Shown: positions 1 through 6,432, counted from the stretch's first letter. The stretch is 13,867 bases of DNA from RGIG4074 sp964615285 (GCA_964615285.1 CAZTND010000038.1:1-13867), one strand, 5' to 3'. Made by a program: numbers and translations. Notes: generated by a model from the letters alone, not told the origin.

Positions 1-53
1 TCCCATTCAAGGGACAACGTCCCTTGAAAATCCCGGGTTATCGCCTGCGGCGA
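1..53. repeat. Partial copy of triloop-hairpin repeat (copy D)
   Basis: Two perfect hairpins with three-base loops. The first has arms TTCAAGGGAC (6-15) and GTCCCTTGAA (19-28) around AAC. The second has arms TCGCC (41-45) and GGCGA (49-53) around TGC. They are joined by a 13-base linker, AATCCCGGGTTAT (29-41). The same linker, slightly changed, joins the equivalent hairpins near 3613 and 3718. The element ends 4 bases before the stop codon of the trmN-like gene and is cut on the left by the window edge. Confidence 0.8.
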
Positions 54-57
54 CAAG

Positions 58-765
58 TCAACGACGGGAGTCGCCGACGGACGGGGAATTTTCGAGGAAG
101 GGCAGGACCGTCAGCCCCGCCTTGCCGCCCTTGACCGATTCGACGAGCGCGAGATAGGGCGGCGCACCCGCGCGGCCCGCGACGAGCTGCAGGCGCTTGG
201 GTTCCAGCCCCGCGGCATGCAGCGTGTACATGACCTCCGCCAGCCTGTCCGCACGATGACAGAGCGCGAAACGGCCGCCGAATTGCAGACAGCGGGACAC
301 CGCAGCACATAACTCTTCCAGCGTCAGGAAAAGTTCCTTGCGGCAGGCGGCTTTGGCGGGGTCGGAAGAGGCAATTCCCCCTTTTTCATAGGGCGGATTG
401 CAGAGAATGAGCGAGAAATGTCCGACATATGCCGCGGGAATGTCCTGCACCTTGCAGTTCATGACGGAAAATTTTTCTTCCAGACCGTTGAGCAAAACGC
501 TTTTCCTGCTCATGTCGGCAAGTTCCGCCTGCATCTCGAAGAGGGTCATGTGCCGCACGAGCGCGGGATGCAGGGCGTAAAAATGCAGCCCCACGATGCC
601 GCTGCCCGAACAGAAATCCGCCGCCTCCTCGCCCGATCTGCAGCGTGCGAAGCGGGACAAAAGCACCGCGTCCGACGTGAAGCGGTAATACTTTTCATTC
701 TGTATGATTTTCATGCCGCCGATCAGAAGATCTTCCAGCCTTTCATCCGCCGAAAGCCCGTTCAT
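58..765 (-). CDS. trmN6: tRNA1(Val) (adenine(37)-N6)-methyltransferase, YabB/TrmN6 family
   Basis: A 235-residue SAM-dependent methyltransferase expected to make N6-methyladenosine next to the anticodon of tRNA(Val). The Rossmann motif I reads DFCSGSGIVGL (residues 50-60), and the N6-adenine methylase signature NPPY is at 123-126, the residues that hold the flipped adenine. The N-terminus (DERLEDLLIGGMKIIQ, then YYRFTSDAVLL) is typical of the YabB/YfiC group, and the length is normal. The ATG at 765 has an AGGAGGAG ribosome site 5 bases upstream. In B. subtilis yabB lies just after yaaT and yabA; here it follows ricT and a ferredoxin gene, and yabA is absent. A terminator-like hairpin separates it from the ferredoxin and no clear promoter of its own is visible, so it may depend on read-through. 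The family call is firm; the exact tRNA substrate is inferred from the family. Confidence 0.88.
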   Translation of the reverse strand: MNGLSADERLEDLLIGGMKIIQNEKYYRFTSDAVLLSRFARCRSGEEAADFCSGSGIVGLHFYALHPALVRHMTLFEMQAELADMSRKSVLLNGLEEKFSVMNCKVQDIPAAYVGHFSLILCNPPYEKGGIASSDPAKAACRKELFLTLEELCAAVSRCLQFGGRFALCHRADRLAEVMYTLHAAGLEPKRLQLVAGRAGAPPYLALVESVKGGKAGLTVLPFLENSPSVGDSRR

Positions 766-847
766 GCCTTCTCCTCCTGTAAAACCGTCACTTTCCCCCG
801 ACCCATGCCCGAAAAAAGCGATCGTGCAACGCCGCTTATAAACGGAA

Positions 848-883
848 AAGACGCAGAAGCAATCTATTCTGCTTCCGCGTCTT
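848..883 (-). terminator. Intrinsic terminator after the ferredoxin gene
   Basis: A 14-bp stem with one mismatch (848-861 with 870-883) encloses an 8-base loop. On the minus strand the stem is followed by TTTTCCGTTTAT, a broken U-rich tail. It lies about 30 bases past the ferredoxin stop. The tail is not a clean run of U, so partial read-through into the trmN-like gene is plausible. Confidence 0.7.
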
Positions 884-912
884 TACGTTCTTTCGTATGT
901 CACCGGAGCGAC

Positions 913-1080
913 TTACTCCGCCAGGATCGCGCCGACGGGGCAGACGTCCTCGCAAGCGCCGCAGTCAATACAGGTCTCGGGATTGACGACCGCCTTATCG
1001 GTGATCTCGATCGCCGAAACGGGACAGGTGTCCGCGCAAGCGCCGCAGGCTACGCATTCATCGGAAACGGTATGTGCCAT
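913..1080 (-). CDS. 2[4Fe-4S] ferredoxin, clostridial type
   Basis: A 55-residue electron carrier with two complete cluster motifs. The first reads CVACGACADTCP (Cys 9, 12, 15, 19) and the second CIDCGACEDVCP (Cys 37, 40, 43, 47). The size and the near-symmetric halves match the small clostridial ferredoxins that carry low-potential electrons in the cytoplasm. The ATG at 1080 follows GGGAGG by 9 bases, and the TAA stop is at 913-915. It has its own promoter (1114-1142) and a terminator, so it appears to be a separate monocistronic unit placed between ricT and the trmN-like gene. Nothing in the sequence names its redox partner. RicT, encoded next door, belongs to a complex known to bind [4Fe-4S] clusters in B. 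subtilis, but a functional link is only a guess. Confidence 0.93.
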   Translation of the reverse strand: MAHTVSDECVACGACADTCPVSAIEITDKAVVNPETCIDCGACEDVCPVGAILAE

Positions 1081-1113
1081 GGTTGAATACCTCCCTTTGT
1101 TTTGTTATTTTGT

Positions 1114-1142
1114 ATTATATCACATTCGACAAAAATAGTAAA
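1114..1142 (-). promoter_or_regulatory. Promoter of the ferredoxin gene
   Basis: On the minus strand, TTTACT (1137-1142) and TATAAT (1114-1119) are separated by 17 bases. A TGA before the -10 box gives an extended -10 (TGATATAAT). The start codon is 34 bases below the -10 box, with a ribosome site between. Confidence 0.8.
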
Positions 1143-1187
1143 GACTTTGCGGGAAAATTTTTTCGTTTTTTTACAAAAAAACAAAAT

Positions 1188-2384
1188 TCAATCCTGCGGC
1201 GCCGACGGGACCGCTTCGCCGCGGGGCTTTTTCTCCCGCCCGCCCTGCGGTTCATTGCGGTTCTCCCGGCGATTCCGCTCGCGCGGGCCGGACTCCCCGC
1301 CGTTCTTTGCGTTTTGTCCGCCCTGTCCGCCGCGGCTGCCCGCGGCATTCCGCTTGTCCCGATGGTCGCGGCGGCCGCGGCGGTCGCGGTCCCCGCCCTC
1401 CCGCGGCGCCTTGTTTTCCCGCCCGGCGGCTTGTTCCTTATGTGCGGCGGCGCGCTCCTCCTTCGGCGCTGCGTTCGCCGCGGCGGAAATCTCCGCATCC
1501 TCCGATCCGGCCGTCGTTTCGGGTTCCTCGGGCTCTTCGACGGGCACGCCGTCCTTTTCAAAATGCCCGCCCCGCCTGATCTGCAATTCGGACACGGGGA
1601 AATCTTTATAGATCAAACCGCCCTCTTTGGTCTCGATCTTGATCTTGACCTCCATTTTGAGCATGTTGACGGACACGACGGTGCCGCGCCCCTCGGGGGA
1701 GATGGCCTCCGAGCCGATTTTGGGCATCTGCTTGCACACGCCCGCATAGTAATCGTTTTCATAATCCAGGCAGCACATCAGCCTGCCGCACAGCCCGCTG
1801 ATCTTGCCGGGATTGAGGGAAAGCCCCTGCGTTTTTGCCATCTTGATGGTGACTTTTTTGAAGTCGCTCAGCCCGCAGGAACAGCAGCACGGACGGCCGC
1901 AGGGGGCGATGCCGCCCAAAATGCGCGTTTCGTCGCGGATGCCGACCTGCCGAAGCTCGATGCGCAGGTGGAACTCTCCCGCGAGGTCCTTGACGAGGTC
2001 GCGGAAGTCCACGCGCGTGGGCGCGGAGAAATAAAAGACCGCCTTGCCGCCATCAAACGTAAACTCACAGTCGATGAGCTTCATGTCCAGGCCGTGTTTT
2101 TGAATGTATGCGCGGCAGACCTTCATCGCCTCCGGGCGGCGTTCCGCGTTCCTGCGAATCTTTTCAAGGTCCTTTTCGTCCGCGATGCGCAGGATGGGCT
2201 TGAGCGCGGAGACGACCTCTTCGTCCCCGACTTCCTTGAGCGGAAGGACCACGGTACCGTTCTCCAGCCCTTTGGCGGTCTCGACGATGACTTCGGTTCC
2301 CCGCTTGTATTCCTCGCCCGCCGCCGGGGAGAAATAATAGATTTTGGGTGTATTTTTGAATTTGACTCCTACGATTTGTTGCAT
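1188..2384 (-). CDS. ricT: RicT/YaaT, PSP1-domain protein with an added disordered tail
   Basis: A 398-residue protein. Residues 1 to about 270 are the PSP1 family: MQQIVGVKFKN start, a cysteine-rich centre PCGRPCCCSCG (Cys 162, 166, 167, 168, 170) and CGRLMCC (Cys 199, 204, 205). In B. subtilis RicT, with RicA and RicF, forms the Y-complex, which carries [4Fe-4S] clusters, assists RNase Y processing of mRNAs and promotes Spo0A phosphorylation. Residues about 275-398 are an extra tail: first acidic (EEPEEPE), then rich in Arg, Gly, Asn and Asp with repeated RR/RG steps, so probably disordered and possibly RNA-binding. B. subtilis RicT lacks this and is about 275 residues. The ATG at 2384 has AAGGAG 8 bases upstream and overlaps the end of holB by 16 bases, so translation is probably coupled. 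Downstream is an AT-only inverted repeat (1165-1182), not a clear terminator. The identity is firm; the role of the tail is unknown. Confidence 0.93.
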   Translation of the reverse strand: MQQIVGVKFKNTPKIYYFSPAAGEEYKRGTEVIVETAKGLENGTVVLPLKEVGDEEVVSALKPILRIADEKDLEKIRRNAERRPEAMKVCRAYIQKHGLDMKLIDCEFTFDGGKAVFYFSAPTRVDFRDLVKDLAGEFHLRIELRQVGIRDETRILGGIAPCGRPCCCSCGLSDFKKVTIKMAKTQGLSLNPGKISGLCGRLMCCLDYENDYYAGVCKQMPKIGSEAISPEGRGTVVSVNMLKMEVKIKIETKEGGLIYKDFPVSELQIRRGGHFEKDGVPVEEPEEPETTAGSEDAEISAAANAAPKEERAAAHKEQAAGRENKAPREGGDRDRRGRRDHRDKRNAAGSRGGQGGQNAKNGGESGPRERNRRENRNEPQGGREKKPRGEAVPSAPQD

Positions 2385-3316
2385 TTTCGTTTCTCCTTAT
2401 CGATCTTCCAGAGCGCCACCTCCGTGCATTGGGAAAGATTGGCGTTGAATGTAAGTTGTTTTTCCGCCGCGGCGAACGTTTCCAGCGCGAATACCAGAAG
2501 GGCGGGGGGAAACGTTTCCGACAGCGAGCGCAGCCGCGCCCCTTCCGCGCCCTGCGTGACATACGGCTGCCCCGTCCTGAAAAAGAGCATGTCCCGATAC
2601 ATGCGCCGCACGATGGCGATGAACTCGTTTTTTTCGCTCACGCCGTTCAACGCGCGCGCCGCCGCGGGGATCTCCCCCGCCGACGCCGACACACAGCCGA
2701 ACGCCAACGCGGACAGTTCGGCATACCTGCCGCCCTGCAGCAGCCGCTGCGCACGCCCCGGCACCCCGTCGGCCGCCGCCGCGCACGCCGCCGCATCTTT
2801 GCACCCGGGATAGGTCCGTTCCAGAAACGCCGTCAGCTGTGATTCGGAAAAGGGCGGAACATCCAGCCGCTCCGCCCGGGACCGGACGGTGGGCAGCAGC
2901 GGAAACTCGCTCGCCGCGCCGAGAAGGAAGTACACCCCCGCCGGCGGCTCTTCGAGAATTTTCAGCAGTTTGTTCTGCGCGACGGCATTGGCGCGGTGCA
3001 TATTGTCGAGCACAAAGAGCTTGCGCTTCCCCTCAACGGGGCTCAAAAAGCTCTCCTCGACGACCGCCTCCGCCATGTCCTTGTCGGGCGCCTTGCCGGG
3101 CGCGGGAAAAAAGAGGCAGTCGGGATGGCTCTCCCGCCCGATGCGCGCCCCCGTCCGCTCGCTCCCGTCGAAAAAGAGGGCGGCAAAGACCTTGAGCGCG
3201 GCGCGCAGATTGTCCTCGTCCCGAAAGAGCAGCAGACAGGTATTCGCCAGCCTGTCCTCTTTCGCCTCGCGCGCGAGCAATTTATATGCGGTTGTCGAAC
3301 GGAGCAGCTGTTCCAC
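2369..3316 (-). CDS. holB: DNA polymerase III delta' subunit (clamp loader), divergent
   Basis: A 315-residue clamp-loader subunit that helps load the sliding clamp at replication forks. Visible marks are the Walker-B-like LFVLDNMHRA (100-109), the clamp-loader block AQNKLLKILEEPP (113-125) and the sensor-1 region TVRSRAERLD (143-152, SRC-like with Cys changed to Ala). The N-terminal P-loop is unrecognisable, as is usual for non-ATPase delta' proteins. The four-cysteine zinc module seen in E. coli delta' is missing, although the HPD that follows it remains. I chose GTG at 3316 because AAGGAGAG lies just upstream; the open frame runs further, but into repeat-flanking sequence. The stop overlaps the ricT start. 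The neighbours tmk (upstream, across a repeat) and ricT match the B. subtilis order and support holB over dnaX. No promoter is obvious in the repeat-filled gap upstream. Confidence 0.88.
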   Translation of the reverse strand: MEQLLRSTTAYKLLAREAKEDRLANTCLLLFRDEDNLRAALKVFAALFFDGSERTGARIGRESHPDCLFFPAPGKAPDKDMAEAVVEESFLSPVEGKRKLFVLDNMHRANAVAQNKLLKILEEPPAGVYFLLGAASEFPLLPTVRSRAERLDVPPFSESQLTAFLERTYPGCKDAAACAAAADGVPGRAQRLLQGGRYAELSALAFGCVSASAGEIPAAARALNGVSEKNEFIAIVRRMYRDMLFFRTGQPYVTQGAEGARLRSLSETFPPALLVFALETFAAAEKQLTFNANLSQCTEVALWKIDKEKRKCNKS

Positions 3317-3423
3317 GGTTCTCTCCTTTTTCGTTTTTCCAACGGGGCATGCCCGTCTTGAAAGGGACGTTCGTTCCTGTTCAGACAAGAAAAGCTTTGC
3401 CTGGCGCAACTTGGGTGTCGGGC

Positions 3424-3749
3424 GGGCGTTACGCCCTTCGCGGGGTCAAGGGGTGGAACCCCTTGATAAAAATAATCTTACAAAAGCAAGGCTCTGCCTT
3501 GCAATTTTATCGCCCTTCGGGCGATGGACGCGGAGCAATGCTCCGCTGATAAAAGGCTATTGATTCTGAAGGGCGCTGCCCTTCACCCGCCAAAGGGTCA
3601 AAAACCCTTTGGAAACCCGAGTTATGCGCGGAACGTCCGCTCCGCTTATAAAGGGGCTGTTTATTTGCAAAGGGCTTTGCCCTCTGCACTCCCATTCAAG
3701 AAGCCTCGCTCCTTGAAAATCCTAAGTTGTCGCCCCTTACGGACGGCGA
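3424..3749. repeat. Array of triloop hairpins between tmk and holB (copies A and E)
   Basis: This gene-free interval (3317-3751) is a chain of hairpins, most with three-base loops. They lie at 3424-3436 (GGGCG/CGCCC), 3446-3466 (TCAAGGGGT/ACCCCTTGA), 3486-3502, 3509-3525, 3530-3546, 3568-3584 (GAAGGGC/GCCCTTC), 3590-3612 (CCAAAGGGT/ACCCTTTGG, loop 5), 3628-3640, 3667-3687 (one mismatch) and 3695-3717 (one mismatch). A wider stem, TCGCC/GGCGA, lies at 3730-3749. The stretch 3530-3625 recurs at 3628-3730 as a diverged tandem unit of about 100 bases with similar linkers but different stems. The array ends two bases before the tmk stop. Left of 3424, 3317-3423 shows only weak imperfect palindromes and the holB ribosome site. 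No credible gene is present. Confidence 0.85.
3486..3546. repeat. Conserved three-hairpin core of the repeat family (copy A)
   Basis: Three consecutive 17-base hairpins, each with a 7-bp stem and a three-base loop: GCAAGGC-TCT-GCCTTGC, ATCGCCC-TTC-GGGCGAT and GCGGAGC-AAT-GCTCCGC. The same three hairpins in the same order occur at 6726-6784 and 13629-13685. The AT-rich lead-in (3467-3485) also resembles those of the other copies. Confidence 0.88.
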
Positions 3750-3751
3750 TG

Positions 3752-4375
3752 TTACAGAATACCGCGGGAGCGGAGCAAGTCCAGAACTCTGTCAAAAGTC
3801 TCCTGCTTGGTGCCGGATGCGTCCACGCGGACAAAGCGTTCGGGCTCCTGCGCCGCGATCTGCAGATAGCCGGCATACACCTTGTTGTGAAACGCCAGCC
3901 CCTCCCGCTCCATGCGGTCGTTCTCGTCCGCGCCGTGCTTCCGCGCAAAGGCGCGCTCGGGAGAGATGTCCAGAAACACCGTGCAGTCGGGCAGGTATTT
4001 TTCAAACGCATACGAATTGATCTTGCGCACGAAGTCCTGCCCCAGCCCGCGCGCTTCGCCCTGGTAGGCGAGCGAGGAGTCCACATAGCGGTCGCAGACC
4101 ACCAGCTTCCCCGCTGCCAGCGCGGGTTCGATGACGTCGTGCAAGAGCTGCACGCGCGCCGCCGCGTACAGCAGCGCCTCGCATTCGGCGGTCATGGCGG
4201 CGTTTTCAGGATCCAGAATGACCGCGCGGATATTTTCCGAAACGGGATTGCCGCCCGGTTCGCGCGTGTAGAGATAGGGAATGCCCTTCTCTTCCAGATA
4301 CCCCTTCAGCATTTTCAGTTTTGTCGTCTTGCCGGAGCCTTCGCAGCCCTCGAAACTGATCAATTTTCCTCTCAT
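3752..4375 (-). CDS. tmk: Thymidylate kinase (dTMP kinase)
   Basis: A 207-residue cytoplasmic kinase that phosphorylates dTMP to dTDP with ATP, required for dTTP supply. It has the P-loop GCEGSGKTT (10-18), the dTMP-binding REPGG (38-42), DRYVDSSLAYQG (95-106, with the DRY motif) and a LID segment near ARKHGADENDRME (144-156). The length is normal for the family. The start at 4375 gives MRGKLISFEG, the usual N-terminus; a longer frame upstream only overlaps the yaaO-like gene. Its ATG overlaps the yaaO-like stop as ATGA and has only a weak ribosome site, so translational coupling is likely. In B. subtilis tmk also follows yaaO. B. subtilis yaaQ and yaaR come next there, but here the hairpin array takes their place before holB. 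Confidence 0.95.
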   Translation of the reverse strand: MRGKLISFEGCEGSGKTTKLKMLKGYLEEKGIPYLYTREPGGNPVSENIRAVILDPENAAMTAECEALLYAAARVQLLHDVIEPALAAGKLVVCDRYVDSSLAYQGEARGLGQDFVRKINSYAFEKYLPDCTVFLDISPERAFARKHGADENDRMEREGLAFHNKVYAGYLQIAAQEPERFVRVDASGTKQETFDRVLDLLRSRGIL

Positions 4376-5646
4376 ATGTACACCGCTATCCTGCCTTCTT
4401 CTATGCCGTAGACGCCCGTTGCGCCCGACAGCCTTTGTATGTGTTCTTTCTCTATCCTCTGCCCCGCACATATCACGGGCAGGCAGGGGGGAAAGAGCCC
4501 CGCGTCCCGCGCGCACGTCCGCCCGAGGGCGTCTTTCAAGGGTACCCATTCTGTCTTTCCCGTGCGCTTTCCCGCCCGATACACGGGCATGGGTGCTTCG
4601 TTTTGCCCGCCTGCGCGCAAGCCTTCAAAGGGCTGCAACGCGCTTACAAGTTTTTTCAACTGCGCCAGGGGCTGGGCGGGCGAGAGATAAAACAGAATGT
4701 TCCCCCCGTCGCAAAATTCGGGATAGATGCCCGCCCCTTCGAGCGCGGCGGCGACTTTGGCGGCGTTTTTGCCGTAAGAGAGCACGATTTTTGTCCAATC
4801 GGCATTTTCGTAGGCATGAAAGCGACACTTGAACTCTTCCGCCGCTTTCTCCAATCGCAGGTTGCGGGGATACTTGACCGCATATTCCACGCCGGCAAGG
4901 ATGGGATAGGACGGGCTGGTCGTACGGAATACATCCACCGCCGCCGCGAGCCGCGCCCCGAGGGGCTCGGTCCGCGCTGACACCACCGCGCCCTGCGTGA
5001 AGGCGGGCAGACTCTTGTGCACGCCGTCCACCCACAGATCGCACCACGCCCCCGCGTGCAAAGGGGTGCCGTGCAGGTGCCCGCCGTGCGCCCCGTCGCA
5101 AAGCAGCAGCGCGCCGCTCTCTTCGCATATCCGCCGCACGGCGGCATGATCGGCGACGTTGCCGTAATAGTCGGGGGAAGTCAGAAGCACGGCGGCCGTC
5201 CCTTTCCCCGCCCCCATGCCCGCGTTTTGCAGGGCGGAGGCAATGGCGGAAGGCGTCGGCTGCTGCGGAATGCCGCCTCTGTATTCGACATCCAGAACGA
5301 TCTGTTCGATGCCCAGCAGGCGGCAGGCGTTGTACACGCTCTTATGCGCCGCCGCGGAAAAGACGAGTTTTGCGGGCTTTGCCGCGTACAGCATGGAGAG
5401 CACGCCGCAGGTGCTGCCGTCGGTGAGAAGAAAACTTCTTGCCGCGCCCAATATCTTCGCGACGTCCGCCTGCGCCTCTTTCAGGACGCCCGTCGGGTTG
5501 GCGAGGTTATCCGAAAAGGAAAGCTCGGTGATGTCCCACTTGCCCTCTTTGTGCCCGGGGGTATGGAAGGAGAGATGCCGCGGCGCAGCGGCAAGCATGT
5601 TGTAGATGCGGCAGTCCGCCGTATAACGCCTGTCAAACACGGGCAT
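4372..5646 (-). CDS. yaaO: Orn/Lys/Arg decarboxylase-family PLP enzyme, YaaO-like
   Basis: A 424-residue fold-type I PLP enzyme of the short, wing-less basic amino acid decarboxylase family. It has the FHTPGHKEG start block (27-35), LTDGSTCG (74-81), DGAHGGH (184-190; Asp184 should contact the PLP pyridine nitrogen) and the Schiff-base lysine K211 in DGVHKSLPAFTQGA. Family members decarboxylate lysine, arginine or ornithine; the substrate cannot be read from sequence, and B. subtilis YaaO is itself poorly characterised. The order yaaO-tmk supports orthology. The ATG at 5646 is only about one base from AAGGAG. The in-frame GTG two codons on (5640) is at a better distance, so the true start may be 5640. 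A weak promoter (TATACT/TATAAA around 5657-5668, no good -35 box) would leave a very short leader. Confidence 0.87.
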   Translation of the reverse strand: MPVFDRRYTADCRIYNMLAAAPRHLSFHTPGHKEGKWDITELSFSDNLANPTGVLKEAQADVAKILGAARSFLLTDGSTCGVLSMLYAAKPAKLVFSAAAHKSVYNACRLLGIEQIVLDVEYRGGIPQQPTPSAIASALQNAGMGAGKGTAAVLLTSPDYYGNVADHAAVRRICEESGALLLCDGAHGGHLHGTPLHAGAWCDLWVDGVHKSLPAFTQGAVVSARTEPLGARLAAAVDVFRTTSPSYPILAGVEYAVKYPRNLRLEKAAEEFKCRFHAYENADWTKIVLSYGKNAAKVAAALEGAGIYPEFCDGGNILFYLSPAQPLAQLKKLVSALQPFEGLRAGGQNEAPMPVYRAGKRTGKTEWVPLKDALGRTCARDAGLFPPCLPVICAGQRIEKEHIQRLSGATGVYGIEEGRIAVYI

Positions 5647-5689
5647 GCTCCTTATATTTTATAGTATACCCGCCGTGCGGAAAAGCAAA

Positions 5690-5718
5690 ACGGCGCGAAA
5701 AGACTTTTTCCGCGCCGT
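5690..5718 (-). terminator. Terminator after the five-helix membrane protein gene
   Basis: The outer stem ACGGCGCG/CGCGCCGT (8 bp) continues imperfectly into an A/T inner stem. On the minus strand it is followed by TTTTGCTTTT. It lies about 60 bases past the gene's stop and just upstream of the yaaO-like gene, so it separates the two transcripts. Confidence 0.75.
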
Positions 5719-5775
5719 CAACAAATCAATGTATTTTTGTTTCCCGACACGGGATGTCTTTTCAAAGCCGACGTT

Positions 5776-6393
5776 TCAGTCCTGTCCCGCCGGCTCTTCC
5801 TCGGATGAAAACGCCGGACCGAATGGAACGGCTTTCCGCTGCTCCCTGCGCCAAAGCAAAATTGCCGCGATCACATCCGCGCAGAAAATGAAGTGCGGCA
5901 CGAGCCAAAAGAGAGCCTTCCAATCCTTTTCCCGCCACGCCTTTTTCAAAAGGTACGCCATGTTATGTACGCCCGTTGCCAGCATGATGAGGTAAGCGCA
6001 GGCGACGGAAAGGCCGATGATGATAAAGACGACCGCGCCGAGCGCCAAAAACATGGGGTTGAGCAGGACGATGCCGGCGATCCCCAACAGGATCCAGATG
6101 AAGAGGCTTGCCGCATAGAAGGGGATGAGCGCGATTTTAACCGCCGCGGTCGTACCGAAGGGCGCGGGACGGTCCTGCATAAAGCCGAGAACCGCCGAAA
6201 TCAGGTTGACAAAGCACAGCAGCATGGCGGCGATGCCGACCGCCAGCGCGACGATTTCCACCGCCGCCACGACGCCGTCGGGGACTTCCGCCCCCGCCAG
6301 CAGAGCGATGAACACCGCCAGGAACGGCAGCAACATGAGGTACGCCGAAACGACGATGAGCCATGGCACAACTTTGGGATTTTTGCTTTTCAT
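5776..6393 (-). CDS. Multi-spanning membrane protein of unknown function
   Basis: A 205-residue protein I do not recognise. Hydrophobic stretches at about 9-32, 42-72, 83-111, 112-140 and 162-181 suggest five transmembrane helices. The N-terminus is short and basic (MKSKNPK). The amphipathic stretch AYLLKKAWREKDWKALFW precedes the last helix, and the acidic C-tail reads SSEEEPAGQD. There are no catalytic motifs or binding-protein signatures. The ATG at 6393 follows AAGGAG at a good distance; the longer open frame upstream runs through a C10 tract and is not credible. It is followed by a terminator and preceded by a weak TATAAT (6448-6453), so it is probably monocistronic. It could be a small integral membrane protein of a clostridial-only family, but I cannot assign one. 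Confidence 0.75.
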   Translation of the reverse strand: MKSKNPKVVPWLIVVSAYLMLLPFLAVFIALLAGAEVPDGVVAAVEIVALAVGIAAMLLCFVNLISAVLGFMQDRPAPFGTTAAVKIALIPFYAASLFIWILLGIAGIVLLNPMFLALGAVVFIIIGLSVACAYLIMLATGVHNMAYLLKKAWREKDWKALFWLVPHFIFCADVIAAILLWRREQRKAVPFGPAFSSEEEPAGQD

Positions 6394-6432
6394 AAAACTC
6401 TCCTTGCCGCGGACGAACGCCCGGAAAGGACG

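Noticed and set aside
1140..1187. Terminator for ricT at the AT inverted repeat (1165-1182)
   Set aside because: The stem is almost only A/T pairs (GTTTTTTT/AAAAAAAC), so it would be too weak for a standard intrinsic terminator; left unassigned.
1074..2813. Plus-strand open frame of 579 codons opposite ricT and holB
   Set aside because: It is a shadow of GC-rich genes on the other strand: composition is erratic, there is no ribosome site, and it crosses the ferredoxin promoter and two well-supported genes.
3424..3749. CRISPR array
   Set aside because: The units are different hairpins with uneven spacing, there is no constant direct repeat with unique spacers, and no cas genes are nearby.
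3524..4411. Plus-strand open frame of 295 codons across the repeat array and tmk
   Set aside because: It starts inside hairpin repeats and continues antisense to a firm thymidylate kinase; no domain and no ribosome site.
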